From Streptomyces sp. I05A-00742 (GTDB lineage: Bacteria; Actinomycetota; Actinomycetes; Streptomycetales; Streptomycetaceae), in assembly GCF_013055795.1 (NCBI RefSeq), contig NZ_JABETO010000011.1, positions 86,119-150,118 of the forward strand: a DNA stretch of 64,000 nt, in the 5' to 3' direction. The position numbers were made by a program, and so were the translations under genes. The notes under the pieces are model-generated. The model had not been told where the DNA came from and ran no database searches. It worked only from the letters and a program-made list of their open reading frames with translations. Positions 8,945 to 20,820 of this stretch are shown in pieces. Position 1 is the first letter of the stretch; every line of letters starts with the position of its first letter.

Positions 8945-10819
8945 TCACACCAGGCTCTCCCGCCACGCCCGGTGCAGGGAGGCGAACCGGCCGGTCCCGG
9001 CGATGAGTTCGGCCGGAGCGCCGTCCTCCACGACACGGCCGTCGGCCATGACGAGCACGCGGTCCGCGATCTCGACCGTGGACAGGCGGTGGGCGATGAC
9101 CACGGCGGTCCGTCCCCGCAGCACCGTGCGCATGGCGCGCTGGACCGCGCGTTCGCCGGGGATGTCGAGGGAGGAGGTGGCCTCGTCGAGGACGATGACG
9201 GCGGGGTCGGCGAGCAGGGCGCGGGCGAAGGCGACCAGTTGGCGCTGGCCGGCGGAGATGCGGCCGCCGCGCTTGCGGACGTCGGTGTCGTAGCCGTCGG
9301 GCAGCGCGGTGATGAAGTCGTGGGCGCCGATGGCCTTCGCGGCCCGCTCGATGTCCTCGCGGGTGGCGTCGGGGCGGCCGATGGCGATGTTGTCGGCGAC
9401 GGTGCCGGAGAAGAGGAACGCCTCCTGGGTGACCATCACCACGTGGCGGCGAAGGTCGGCGGCGGCGAGGTCGGTGAGCGGGACGCCGTCGAGGAGGACC
9501 CGGCCCCCGGTCGGGTCGTAGAACCGCGCCAGGAGCTTGGCCAGCGTGGACTTCCCGGCGCCGGTGGAGCCGACGACCGCGACGGTCCGGCCGGCGGCGA
9601 GCGTGAGGTCGAACGGGGGCAGGACCTCGCCGCCCGTGCGGTAGGCGAAGCTCACGCCCTTGAAGACGACCTCGCTGCCGGGCCGGTCGGCCGGGCGGGC
9701 GGGCAGGGCCGCGGGGTGCTCGGGCTCGGGGACGGTGGGGCGCTGGGCCAGCAGCCCGGCGATCTTCTCCAGGGAGGCGGCGGCGGACTGGTACGAGTTG
9801 AGGAACATGCCGATCTGGTCGACCGGGTCGTAGAGCCGCCGCAGGTACAGCACCGCCGCCGCGAGCACCCCGAGCTCCAGGTCGCCGGAGGCCACCCGGT
9901 AGGAGCTCCAGACCACGATCGCGGCCAGCGAGCCGTTGCACAGCAGCCGCGAGGTCATCACATAGCGGCCCATGTTGATCATCGCGGCGGCGGTGGTCTC
10001 CCGGTGCCGCAGGTTGAGCACGTCGAAGTGCTCCTCGTTGACGGCCTCCCTGCGGAACGCCTGCACCGGCCGGATGCCGTTCATCGTCTCGGTGAACTTC
10101 ACGATGACCGCGGCGGTGGCCGTGGACTTGAGGCGGTGCACGGCCAGCGTCCGGCGCTGGTAGCCGCGCAGGACGACGAGGAGCGGGAGGAAGGAGACGA
10201 CGGCCGCCGCGCCCGTCCCCCAGTCCAGCCAGAGCAGGGTCGCGGAGACGAGGAGCAGCGAGGCGACGATGCCCATGAGCTCCTGGAGCCCGTCGTTGAG
10301 CAGTTCGCGCAGCGCCTCCACGTCGGTGGTGGCCCGGGAGATCACCCGGCCCGAGGTGTAGCGCTCGTGGAAGTCGATGCTCAGGGTCTGCGCGTGCCGG
10401 AAGATACGGCCCCGCAGGTCGAGCAGCGCGTTCTGGCCGACGCGGGCCGAGACCCGGATGAAGGCGATCTGGAGCAGGCCGGAGGCCAGGGCGCAGGCCA
10501 GGTAGGCGGTGCCGACGGCGACGAGCGGGCCGTAGTCGTCCCGGCGGACGGCGGGCACGCCGCGGTCGATCGCGTAGGCGACGAGCAGCGGCCCGGCCTG
10601 CACGGCGGCCTGCTGGAGCAGCAGCAGGAGCACGGTGAGCCACACCCGCCCGCGGGCGGGTGCCAGCAGGGAGCGCAGCAGCGCCAGGGAGGCGCCCTTG
10701 GGGGCGGGCAGGACGTCCTGTGCCACGGGGTCGCCGGCGGACGGGTCCGGGGCGTCCGGGGCGATTTCCTCGGTGCGCCGGGCGTCGGTGTCCGTCGGGC
10801 CGGAGACGGTGGAGGTCAT
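8945..10819 (-). CDS. ABC exporter half-transporter (TMD-NBD), subunit 2 of a heterodimer
   Basis: 624-residue fused membrane and ATPase protein of the type I exporter fold. The start at 10819 is set by a 4-bp ATGA overlap with the stop of the upstream partner; a longer upstream frame exists but is an extension. Six hydrophobic segments fall in about residues 50-330. The NBD shows Walker [10 protein letters not shown], a non-standard signature SAGQRQ, Walker [13 protein letters not shown] with the catalytic Glu, and the AHR switch histidine. The partner has the complementary defect (LDDP in Walker B), as in heterodimeric exporters with one degenerate ATP site. The substrate cannot be read from sequence; lipid, peptide or drug are all possible. 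Confidence 0.93.
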   Translation of the reverse strand: MTSTVSGPTDTDARRTEEIAPDAPDPSAGDPVAQDVLPAPKGASLALLRSLLAPARGRVWLTVLLLLLQQAAVQAGPLLVAYAIDRGVPAVRRDDYGPLVAVGTAYLACALASGLLQIAFIRVSARVGQNALLDLRGRIFRHAQTLSIDFHERYTSGRVISRATTDVEALRELLNDGLQELMGIVASLLLVSATLLWLDWGTGAAAVVSFLPLLVVLRGYQRRTLAVHRLKSTATAAVIVKFTETMNGIRPVQAFRREAVNEEHFDVLNLRHRETTAAAMINMGRYVMTSRLLCNGSLAAIVVWSSYRVASGDLELGVLAAAVLYLRRLYDPVDQIGMFLNSYQSAAASLEKIAGLLAQRPTVPEPEHPAALPARPADRPGSEVVFKGVSFAYRTGGEVLPPFDLTLAAGRTVAVVGSTGAGKSTLAKLLARFYDPTGGRVLLDGVPLTDLAAADLRRHVVMVTQEAFLFSGTVADNIAIGRPDATREDIERAAKAIGAHDFITALPDGYDTDVRKRGGRISAGQRQLVAFARALLADPAVIVLDEATSSLDIPGERAVQRAMRTVLRGRTAVVIAHRLSTVEIADRVLVMADGRVVEDGAPAELIAGTGRFASLHRAWRESLV

Positions 10820-12708
10820 CGGCGGTCGTCCCCTTCCATTGCCATGCGTGCCCCGTGTGCACCGTGCTCGTCGTGCGCACGGTGTTCGCCGTGGTCGCCG
10901 GGTGGTTCCGGTTCGCCCCCGGGCGCGGACATCAGCCACGCGTACTCACGGCTCTCGCGCAGCAGTTGCTGATGGGTGCCGACCGCCGCTATGCGCCCCT
11001 CCGACAGGAGCGCCACCCGGTCGGCGAGGAGCACGGTGGAGGGCCGGTGGGCCACGACGAGTGCGGTCGTGGTCGCCAGGACGTCCCGCAGCGCCTGTTC
11101 GACCAGGGCCTCGGTGTGCACGTCGAGCGCCGAGAGCGGGTCGTCGAGGATGAGGAAGCGGGGGCTGCCGATCACCGCCCGGGCGAGGGCGAGCCGTTGG
11201 CGCTGACCGCCGGAGAGGCTCAGGCCCTGCTCACCGACCTGCGTCCCGGCCCCCTGCGGCAGGGCCCGGACGAAGCCGTCGGCCTGCGCGACGGCCAGCG
11301 CCCGGTCCAGCTCGGGCGTTCCGGCGCCCGCCGCGCCCATCAGGACGTTCTCGCCGACGCTCGCGCTGAAGAGGGTGGGCTCCTCGAAGGCCACCGACAC
11401 CAGTTCGCGCAGCCGCTCGCGGGGGAGCGCGGCGATGTCCCGGCCGTCGAGCGTGATCCGGCCGGCGGTCGCCTCGTGCAGCCGGGGGATCAGCGCGGTC
11501 AGGGTGGTCTTGCCGCTGCCGGTGGCCCCGACCAGGGCCATGGTCTCGCCGGTCCTGATGTGCAGGTCGATGCCGCGCAGCACGGGCGGGGCGTCCGGCG
11601 GGGCGTCGGGGTAGCGGAACTCCACGCCCTCCATGCGCAGCCCGTCGTCCGGCGCGGCGGGGGCGGTCTCCGTCCCTGCCGCCGCCGTGGCCGGCGCGGT
11701 GTCGTCGGGCGCGGGGACGTCCAGCACCTCGAAGAAGCGGTCCGTCGCGGTGGCGGCCTCGTTCGACAGCGCCAGCAGGAAGCCGATGGACTCCACCGGC
11801 CAGCGCAGCGCCAGCGCCGTCGACAGGAACGCCACCAGCGCTCCGGCCGTCAGTGCGCCGTCGGCGACCTGCTGGACGCCCAGCACCAGCGCCGCCCCGA
11901 TCGCCAGTTCGGGCAGGATCATGATGACCGCCCAGAGGGAGCCCAGCAGCCGGGCCTTGCGCAGCTCCGTCGAGCGCAGCCGGCCGGAGAGCTCCGCGAA
12001 GGCCCGCTGCTGGCCGCGGTGGCGCCCGAAGCCCTTGATGATGCGGATGCCGAGGACGCTCTCCTCCACCACCGTGGTCAGATCGCCGACCTGGTCCTGG
12101 GCGGTGCGCGCCGCCCGCGAGTAGCGCACCTCGAAGTAGCGGCAGAGGATGACCAGCGGGACGACCGGGGCGAGCAGCACCAGCCCCAGCGTCCACCGTT
12201 GGAGCAGCAGGATGACGAACCCGATGATGATCGTCAGGCCGTTGACGGCGAGGAACGTCAGCGCGAAGGCCAGGAAGATGCGCAGCAGCATCAGGTCGGT
12301 GGTGGCCCGGGAGAGCAACTGCCCGGAGGGCCACCGGTCGTGGAAGGCGACGGGCAGCCGCTGGAGGTGCCGGTAGAGCGCCGCGCGCATGGACGCCTCG
12401 ACGTCGGCGAGCGGCCGGGCCACCAGCATCCGGCGCACCCCGAAGAGCCCGGCCTCCAGGACCCCCAGCGTCAGGACTGTCAGCCCGCCGAGCCACACCC
12501 CGGACGGATCGCGGTCCGCGATCGGGCCGTCCACGATCCACTTGAGGGCCAGCGGGATGACCAGCCCCATGCAGGACGCCAGCACGGCGACGACACCGCC
12601 GATGAGCAGCCGGCCGCGGGCCGGCCGCACGAACGGCCACAGGCGCAGCAGCGAGCGCACGACGGAGCGGTGCGCCTCGGCTCCGGGTGCTTCACGGGTT
12701 CCGGTCAT
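10816..12708 (-). CDS. ABC exporter half-transporter (TMD-NBD), subunit 1 of a heterodimer
   Basis: 630 residues; first gene of a two-gene operon. Six predicted membrane helices (about 30-330), then an NBD with Walker A GATGSGKTT, canonical LSGGQRQR signature and Walker B FLILDDPLSALD. The residue after the Walker B aspartate is Asp instead of the usual catalytic Glu. Together with SAGQR in the partner this predicts one degenerate and one consensus ATPase site (family knowledge: TM287/288, BmrCD type). The C-terminal tail is rich in His, Glu, Asp and Gly (about the last 30 residues). ATG start at 12708. Confidence 0.93.
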   Translation of the reverse strand: MTGTREAPGAEAHRSVVRSLLRLWPFVRPARGRLLIGGVVAVLASCMGLVIPLALKWIVDGPIADRDPSGVWLGGLTVLTLGVLEAGLFGVRRMLVARPLADVEASMRAALYRHLQRLPVAFHDRWPSGQLLSRATTDLMLLRIFLAFALTFLAVNGLTIIIGFVILLLQRWTLGLVLLAPVVPLVILCRYFEVRYSRAARTAQDQVGDLTTVVEESVLGIRIIKGFGRHRGQQRAFAELSGRLRSTELRKARLLGSLWAVIMILPELAIGAALVLGVQQVADGALTAGALVAFLSTALALRWPVESIGFLLALSNEAATATDRFFEVLDVPAPDDTAPATAAAGTETAPAAPDDGLRMEGVEFRYPDAPPDAPPVLRGIDLHIRTGETMALVGATGSGKTTLTALIPRLHEATAGRITLDGRDIAALPRERLRELVSVAFEEPTLFSASVGENVLMGAAGAGTPELDRALAVAQADGFVRALPQGAGTQVGEQGLSLSGGQRQRLALARAVIGSPRFLILDDPLSALDVHTEALVEQALRDVLATTTALVVAHRPSTVLLADRVALLSEGRIAAVGTHQQLLRESREYAWLMSAPGGEPEPPGDHGEHRAHDEHGAHGARMAMEGDDRR

Positions 12709-12759
12709 CAGTGCGGAGCCTACGGCGGACCACTGACAACGCTCACTCGGATTTCCGCC

Positions 12760-15111
<2,352 letters not shown>

Positions 15112-15326
15112 GTGTTCGCCTCCGGCGGCTCTCGGACGGCGCACACCGGGCACCTGGCTTCCCGTTCCGGGTGTCTGGCGATGCGGCCTCCGCCCCGCGT
15201 CCCGGGGCTCCTCGGGGTTTCCTTCCCACTCCTGCCCGGTTCCGCGCATGCGCTCCCAGGTGTGACCGGGCGCAGCAAGCGAGTGCCGTCACGTTTCCCG
15301 TGGCGCACCGTGTCGTTGGGACGGAT

Positions 15327-16559
15327 GTGACAGGATTTGCCCTCCCGCGCGCCCTGCGCGGACTGTGCGCTCTGGCCGCCCTCGCGACGCTCTGCGGCTG
15401 TGCCGCGGAGGCCCCCCGTACCGTGCGGCCGCCCGCGAAGGTGGTGCCCTCGGACGACCCGCGGCCGGTCGCCGGGCTGATCCGGGTCACCCCGCGGGAC
15501 GGCACGCGGAACGTACGGGCCGCGGACCGGTTCGAGGTGCGGGTGCGGCAGGGGCGGCTGGAACGGGTGCGGGCGGTGCGTGTCCGGGACGGCGTACGGC
15601 GGCCGGTCGCCGGACGGATCGCCCCCGACGGTCGCAGCTGGCGGCCGTCCGGCCGCCGGATCGCCCTCGCCGCCCGCTACACCGTGGACGCCGTGGCCCG
15701 GGACGCGGCGGGCCACCGGGCGACGGAGCACGCCGAGTTCAGGACGTACGTCCCGGCCCACCGCTTCGTCGCCGTCCTCACCCCCACCCCGGGCGCCACG
15801 GTGGGCACGGGCATGATCGTCTCGTTCGGCTTCAGCCGCCCGGTCACCGACCGGGCCGCCGTGGAGCGGGCCATCCGGGTCACCGCCCGGCCGGGGACGG
15901 AGGTCGCCGGCCACTGGTTCGGCCCGTCCCGGCTGGACTTCCGGCCGCGCCACCGCTGGACGCCCGGCTCCCTCGTCACCGTCGACCTGCGGCTGCGCGA
16001 CGTCCGTGCGGCGCCCGGCGTCTACGGACTCCAGCGCAGAACCGTCACCTTCGGCGTGGGCCGCGACCAGGTGAGCACGGTGGACGCCGCCACGCACACC
16101 ATGCGGGTCGTCCGCGCAGGCCGGCCGCTGCGCACGGTGCCCGTCACGACCGGCGCCCCGGGCACCGAGACGTACACCGGGCGGATGGTCATCAGCGAGA
16201 AGTGGCCGGTGACCCGGATGAACGGGGACACGGTCGGCTTCGGGGGCGCGTACGACATCAAGGACGTACCGCACGCGATGCGGCTCACCGCCACGGGAAC
16301 GTTCCTGCATGGCAACTACTGGCTGCCGCCCGAGGCGTTCGGCAGCCGGAACCTGAGCCACGGCTGCATCGGGCTGCGGGACGCCGAGCACGGCGACACC
16401 ACCACCCCGGCCGCCTGGTTCTACGGGGCGTCCCTCGTCGGTGACACCGTCGAGGTGATCAACTCGGGGCGGCGGCCGGTGCTGCCGGACAACGGGCTGG
16501 GTGGCTGGAACCTGACCTGGGACCAGTGGCTCGCGGGCTCCGCGCTGGGGGTGGATTGA
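15327..16559 (+). CDS. L,D-transpeptidase lipoprotein, copy 1
   Basis: Extracytoplasmic peptidoglycan cross-linking enzyme (3-3 bonds or protein attachment). The GTG at 15327 gives a short lipoprotein signal ending LATLCGC, where the last Cys would be lipidated; the residue at -2 is Cys, which is uncommon, and an in-frame GTG at 15300 is an alternative start. Two beta-sandwich (Big_10/LdtMt2-like) domains cover about residues 45-270. The YkuD catalytic domain follows with HGNYW and the SHGCIGLRD motif containing the catalytic Cys. 410 residues, similar to actinobacterial LdtMt2-type enzymes. A close paralogue follows 165 bp downstream on the same strand. Confidence 0.93.
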   Translation: MTGFALPRALRGLCALAALATLCGCAAEAPRTVRPPAKVVPSDDPRPVAGLIRVTPRDGTRNVRAADRFEVRVRQGRLERVRAVRVRDGVRRPVAGRIAPDGRSWRPSGRRIALAARYTVDAVARDAAGHRATEHAEFRTYVPAHRFVAVLTPTPGATVGTGMIVSFGFSRPVTDRAAVERAIRVTARPGTEVAGHWFGPSRLDFRPRHRWTPGSLVTVDLRLRDVRAAPGVYGLQRRTVTFGVGRDQVSTVDAATHTMRVVRAGRPLRTVPVTTGAPGTETYTGRMVISEKWPVTRMNGDTVGFGGAYDIKDVPHAMRLTATGTFLHGNYWLPPEAFGSRNLSHGCIGLRDAEHGDTTTPAAWFYGASLVGDTVEVINSGRRPVLPDNGLGGWNLTWDQWLAGSALGVD

Positions 16560-16724
16560 CCCGGTCGGCACCGTATGCCCGGGGCACACGTGCCACTTGG
16601 AACGGAACGGTGACCTTCACGGGGCCGGTGCTGTCCGATGCGTATGGTTATCTATCGCCATGCGCGGATGTCGCGCTTCGGGGGCGCCGCGTGGCCGCGG
16701 GCCGTGCGATGAGGAGAGACCGTA

Positions 16725-17960
16725 GTGAACGTGCTGCCCATGTCCGGGAATCGGGGGAGACGGGGCCGCCGGGGGGCGCTGTCCGCCGTGCTGCTGGCCG
16801 CGGTGATGACCGTGGCGACCGCCTGCGGGGGCGGCGGGGGAGACTCCGAGCCCGGTAAGAAGGCGCGCGGGAAGCTCACCGCCGAAGGACCGTCCCAGGC
16901 CGTGGTGTCGATAGCCGTCAAGGACGGCGCGACCGAGGTCAGGACCAGCGGGGCGCTCAAGGTCACCGCCCGGAAGGGAAGCCTGAAGTCGGTCAAGGTG
17001 ACCGACGGCAAGGGCAAGGAGATAGAGGGCAAGATATCCGGCGGCGGGTCCACCTGGGAGCCCGTCGCCCACCTGGCCGCCTCCACCAAGTACTCGGTGG
17101 ACGCGATAGCCAAGGACAAGGAGGGCCGTGAGTCCGCGAAGCACGCGTCCTTCACCACCCTCACTCCGAAGAACACCTTCGCCGGTTACTTCACCCCCGA
17201 GGACGGCAGCACCGTCGGCGTGGGCATGCCGGTCTCGCTGACCTTCAGCCGGGGCATCACCAACCCCAAGGCCGTGGAGCGGGCCGTCAAGGTGACCGCC
17301 GAGCCGGCCGTCGACATCAAGCCGCACTGGTTCGGCAACGACCGCGTCGACTTCCGCCCGGAGAAGTACTGGGCCGCCGGCACCAAGGTGACGCTCAACC
17401 TGAACCTCAACGGTGTCGAGGGCCGCCCCGGCGTCTACGGCACGCAGAGCAAGACCGTGAGGTTCACCGTCGGCCGCTCCCAGGTGAGCACGGTGGACGC
17501 CCGTGCGCACACCATGAAGGTCGAGCGCGACGGCAAGGTCATCAAGACCATCCCGATCTCCGCGGGCGCCCCCGGCCACTCGACCTACAACGGTCAGATG
17601 GTCATCAGTGAGAAGTACGAGGTGACCCGGATGAACGGGGACACCGTCGGCTTCGGCGGCGAGTACGACATCAAGGACGTGCCGCACGCGATGCGCCTGT
17701 CCACCTCGGGCACCTTCATCCACGGCAACTACTGGTCCGGCTCCGGCACCTTCGGCTCCGAGAACGCCAGCCACGGCTGCGTCGGCCTGGAGGATCAGCG
17801 CGGCGGCGGCGACCCCTCGATGCCCGGCTCCTGGTTCTTCAAGAACTCGATGATCGGTGACCTCGTCGTCGTGAAGAACTCCGACGACAAGGTGATCCAG
17901 CCCGAGAACGGCCTCAACGGCTGGAACATGCCGTGGTCGGAGTGGACCAAGGGCAGCTGA
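16725..17960 (+). CDS. L,D-transpeptidase lipoprotein, copy 2
   Basis: 411-residue paralogue of the preceding gene. GTG start at 16725 with GAGGAG eight bases upstream. Lipoprotein signal ends at ATACGGGG, followed by a Lys/Gly-rich linker. Two Ig-like domains then precede the YkuD domain with HGNYWSGSGTF and SHGCVGLED around the catalytic Cys. The C-terminal segment NGWNMPWSEWTKGS parallels GGWNLTWDQWLAGS in copy 1. Charged residues are mostly Lys here and Arg in copy 1, so the two have diverged in composition. Inferred function: beta-lactam-insensitive cross-linking. Confidence 0.94.
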   Translation: MNVLPMSGNRGRRGRRGALSAVLLAAVMTVATACGGGGGDSEPGKKARGKLTAEGPSQAVVSIAVKDGATEVRTSGALKVTARKGSLKSVKVTDGKGKEIEGKISGGGSTWEPVAHLAASTKYSVDAIAKDKEGRESAKHASFTTLTPKNTFAGYFTPEDGSTVGVGMPVSLTFSRGITNPKAVERAVKVTAEPAVDIKPHWFGNDRVDFRPEKYWAAGTKVTLNLNLNGVEGRPGVYGTQSKTVRFTVGRSQVSTVDARAHTMKVERDGKVIKTIPISAGAPGHSTYNGQMVISEKYEVTRMNGDTVGFGGEYDIKDVPHAMRLSTSGTFIHGNYWSGSGTFGSENASHGCVGLEDQRGGGDPSMPGSWFFKNSMIGDLVVVKNSDDKVIQPENGLNGWNMPWSEWTKGS

Positions 17961-17999
17961 ATCCTTCCGGCTGAGCCCATACTGAATCCGTTCCGTGGC

Positions 18000-18038
18000 G
18001 ACGGCCCGGCGCACTGTGACCAAGTGCACCGGGCCGTC
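18000..18038 (+). terminator. Terminator after the second L,D-transpeptidase
   Basis: 15-bp inverted repeat with one mismatch (arms 18000-18014 and 18024-18038) followed by a short pyrimidine run, 40 bp after the stop codon. It separates the L,D-transpeptidase from the enoyl-CoA hydratase gene. Confidence 0.7.
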
Positions 18039-18066
18039 GGCCTTTCCCGGCGTCTAACCTGCTGGC

Positions 18067-18834
18067 ATGACTGTGCATCTTGAGGTCGCGGAGGGCGTCG
18101 GCACCGTCCGGCTCGACCGTCCGCCGATGAACGCGCTGGACATCGCCACCCAGGACCGGATCCGGGAGCTGGCCGAGGAGGTGACCCACCGCGCGGACGT
18201 CCGGGCCGTGGTGCTCTGGGGCGGGGAGAAGGTGTTCGCGGCCGGCGCGGACATCAAGGAGATGCGGGACATGGACCACCCGGCCATGATCGCCCGGTCC
18301 CGGTCCCTCCAGGACGCCTTCACCGCCGTCGCCCGCATCCCCAAGCCGGTGGTCGCGGCGGTCACCGGCTACGCGCTGGGCGGCGGTTGCGAACTCGCGC
18401 TCTGCGCCGACTTCCGGATCGCCGCCGACAACGCCAAGCTCGGCCAGCCGGAGATCCTGCTCGGTCTGATCCCGGGCGCGGGCGGTACCCAGCGGCTCCC
18501 GCGGCTGATCGGGCCCTCCCGGGCCAAGGACCTCATCTTCACCGGCCGTCAGGTCAAGGCCGACGAGGCGCTGGCCATCGGTCTGGTGGACCGGGTCGTC
18601 CCCGCCGCCGAGGTGTACGAGCAGGCGCAGGCCTGGGCTGCCCGGCTCGCCGCCGGTCCCGCCATCGCGCTCCGCGCGGCGAAGGAGTCGGTGGACTCCG
18701 GCCTTGAGACCGACATCGACACCGGACTGGCCGTCGAGCGCAACTGGTTCGCCGGGCTCTTCGCCACCGAGGACCGGGAAATCGGTATGCGCAGCTTTGT
18801 CGAGGACGGTCCCGGCAAGGCCAAGTTCGTCTGA
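18067..18834 (+). CDS. Enoyl-CoA hydratase/isomerase family protein
   Basis: Crotonase-fold protein of 255 residues, the usual length. It shows the oxyanion-hole segments AAGADIKEMRD and GYALGGGCELALCADFRIA and a Glu-bearing QPEILLGLIPGAGGTQRLPR, matching hydratases that carry at least one catalytic Glu. The precise acyl-CoA substrate (beta-oxidation or amino-acid breakdown) is not deducible. Single gene with a terminator upstream and no partner enzymes nearby. Confidence 0.93.
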   Translation: MTVHLEVAEGVGTVRLDRPPMNALDIATQDRIRELAEEVTHRADVRAVVLWGGEKVFAAGADIKEMRDMDHPAMIARSRSLQDAFTAVARIPKPVVAAVTGYALGGGCELALCADFRIAADNAKLGQPEILLGLIPGAGGTQRLPRLIGPSRAKDLIFTGRQVKADEALAIGLVDRVVPAAEVYEQAQAWAARLAAGPAIALRAAKESVDSGLETDIDTGLAVERNWFAGLFATEDREIGMRSFVEDGPGKAKFV

Positions 18835-19126
18835 TCGCGGGCCAATTGGAGTGGGTCGCCCCGGTGGCCCGGCCGGATGTACGCGGAAGAATGCGTTCCG
18901 GGGGTTGCCTCTTGTGGGGGAATTTCGCGGGACGTGCGGACCCTTGGTGTTGACCCGGCCGGGCACCGTCGGCGATCTTTCGAGCGCAGGCGGTCATCGC
19001 AGGTCAGTCGTGGTGCGAGGGCGTGGATGGGGCCCCTGGCATATGTCATCGCGGGGCCTCGGAGCCGGGCCTTCCGGAAAACCGAATCCGAAGGTTCCAC
19101 TCCCGGACGGCTTTTCGGCGGCCATC

Positions 19127-19639
19127 ATGGGGTGCATGGCGGGTCTGGAGGGAACGGAGCAGCCGCGGCGCGGGGTCGGTACGGCCGAGGCGCGGTGGGC
19201 TCCGGCCGTTGACGACGAACTGGCGCTCAAGGCGCTCGAACGGTACGGCGACCCCACGGTCGCCGAGGTACGGATGCCCTCCTGCCCGGAGTCGACGGTC
19301 GCCGTCCGCCGGCTCGCCCAGTCGGTGATCCTCAGCTACTGGGGCCTCTCCGCCCAGCTCGCCGAGCACGCGGTGCTGCTGGTCTCCGAGCTCGTCGGCA
19401 ACGCCGTCCGGCACACGGGCGCCCGGCACTTCGGGCTGCGGATGGCGCGCCGCCGGGGCTGGATCCGGGTGGAGGTGCGCGACCCCTCGCGGGGGCTGCC
19501 GTGCCTGATCCCGGTGGGCGAGCTGGACATCAGCGGGCGGGGGCTGTTCCTCGTCGACCGGCTCTCCGACCGGTGGGGCGTGGACCTGCTGGCGCGGGGC
19601 AAGACGACGTGGTTCGAGATGCGCGTCGCCGACCGCTGA
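19127..19639 (+). CDS. Serine-kinase-like ATPase (HATPase_c_2, anti-sigma regulatory type)
   Basis: Single-domain GHKL protein of about 170 residues; ATG at 19127 or 19136 are equally plausible starts. N-box ELVGNAVRHTG, G1-like DISGRGLFLVDRLSDRWGV and C-terminal KTTWFEM identify the RsbW/SpoIIAB-like family that is greatly expanded in Streptomyces. Such proteins bind and sometimes phosphorylate anti-anti-sigma factors or act with PP2C phosphatases, but no STAS or sigma gene is adjacent, so the partner is unknown. The 290-bp gap upstream holds its promoter. Confidence 0.88.
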   Translation: MGCMAGLEGTEQPRRGVGTAEARWAPAVDDELALKALERYGDPTVAEVRMPSCPESTVAVRRLAQSVILSYWGLSAQLAEHAVLLVSELVGNAVRHTGARHFGLRMARRRGWIRVEVRDPSRGLPCLIPVGELDISGRGLFLVDRLSDRWGVDLLARGKTTWFEMRVADR

Positions 19640-20077
19640 GGCGCTCCTGGTGCCGATACGCTCCGGGTGCCGATCTTGAGGATCGGCTTCCGTTTCCTTC
19701 GCTACGCCGAGAGGCCCCTGTCCGTCGTCCTGCGACGGGTGGGGGCCTCTTCATGGCGACGCGGAGAAGTGGGGTGTGCTCCGCGGCGTGGAACGACCGA
19801 GCCCGGGTCAATGGGGGTCGTGGCACCGACTATGGCAGATGGGGCGCGCTCCGGCCAAAGAGAGAATCGGAACATATACGGGCAATCTCCACAATGACTC
19901 TGGGTAATCAAAGGTGAGATGCGCCACTCGCCTTGTTTTCCATGAATCAATACCGTCAACTGCTTATGTATATACGCCTGTCCGAGGTTGTTGGCGCGCC
20001 GGTGCTTGCGTGTGGCACCGGATGTGGGTGTCATGTCCCCGTCCGCGTGTTCCGAACTCCCGCCGCCTGGAGGCCTC
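19640..20077. other. Intergenic region with hairpin and AT-richer leader upstream of amidase
   Basis: 440 bp without a gene. It contains the terminator-like hairpin at 19710-19750 and then an AT-richer stretch (about 19860-19980) that is the likely promoter/leader of the amidase. No recognised riboswitch consensus was found in it. Confidence 0.5.
19710..19750 (+). terminator. Hairpin terminator after the GHKL ATPase
   Basis: Nested inverted repeat: outer arms 19710-19718 and 19742-19750 and inner arms 19722-19727 and 19733-19738, about 70 bp past the stop codon, followed by TTC. Confidence 0.6.
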
Positions 20078-20749
20078 ATGGACGACCCGCCGCTGGACGA
20101 CACGGCCCCCGATGAGGTCCCCCCGCCCGCCGTGCCCCGGCGCCGCGCCCTCGGCGGCGCCGCCACGCTCCTCGGGGCGGCGGCCCTGGGGGCGGCCGCC
20201 GCCTTCAGCGTCGGACGGCCCGCGGCCTCGGCCGCCTCGCGGCCCCCGGACGGGTACCCGGCCACCCACTGGATACCGGCCAACAGCGCCAACTACACGG
20301 TCTCCGGCCGCCCCGGCTCGTACCCGGTCGAGTACGTCGTGATCCATGTGACCCAGGAGACCTTCCCGGACACCGTCAAGATCTTCCAGAACCCGAAGTC
20401 CAAGGTCTCCGCGCACTACGCCGTCGCCTCGGCCGACGGCTACATCGCCCAGTTCGTCCGCGAACGGGACATCGCCTGGCACGCGGGCAACTGGAACTAC
20501 AACACCCGCAGCATCGGCATCGAGCACGAGGGCTGGGTGGACCGCCCCGAGTACTTCACGGACGCGCTCTACCGCTCCTCCGCCCGGCTCGCCGCCGCGG
20601 TCTGCGCGCGCTACGGCATCCCCGTGAGCCGCGAACGCATCATCGGCCACATCGAGGTGCCGGGCTCCACGCACACCGACCCGGGCCCGTACTGGGACTG
20701 GGACCGCTACCTGGAACTGGTGGCCGGACACTCCGCGTCGGGCGGCTGA
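20078..20749 (+). CDS. Tat-exported N-acetylmuramoyl-L-alanine amidase (Amidase_2/PGRP fold)
   Basis: Cell-wall hydrolase that cleaves the lactyl-amide bond between MurNAc and the stem peptide. 223 residues from the ATG at 20078, preceded by GGAGG; longer frames lack a ribosome site. The N-terminus has PRRRALGG followed by a hydrophobic Ala/Gly/Leu run, a twin-arginine-type signal, ending near SAASRPPD. The amidase domain shows YVVIHVTQ (zinc His), SAHYAVASADGYIAQFV, IAWHAGNWNYNTRSIGIEHEG and IIGHIEVPGSTHTDPGPYWDW (later zinc ligands). Short and single-domain, with no separate wall-binding module. Confidence 0.93.
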   Translation: MDDPPLDDTAPDEVPPPAVPRRRALGGAATLLGAAALGAAAAFSVGRPAASAASRPPDGYPATHWIPANSANYTVSGRPGSYPVEYVVIHVTQETFPDTVKIFQNPKSKVSAHYAVASADGYIAQFVRERDIAWHAGNWNYNTRSIGIEHEGWVDRPEYFTDALYRSSARLAAAVCARYGIPVSRERIIGHIEVPGSTHTDPGPYWDWDRYLELVAGHSASGG

Positions 20750-20820
20750 ATCGGGCGGATAATCTGTGCCGGTCAACAAGCCCGCGGCGCACAGCGCGCG
20801 GCAGATCAGGGGAGGCCCAC

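Noticed and set aside
19640-20077. Possible c-di-AMP (ydaO-type) riboswitch ahead of the cell-wall amidase
   Set aside because: No match to the conserved core could be found by eye; only a terminator hairpin and AT-richer promoter sequence are visible.
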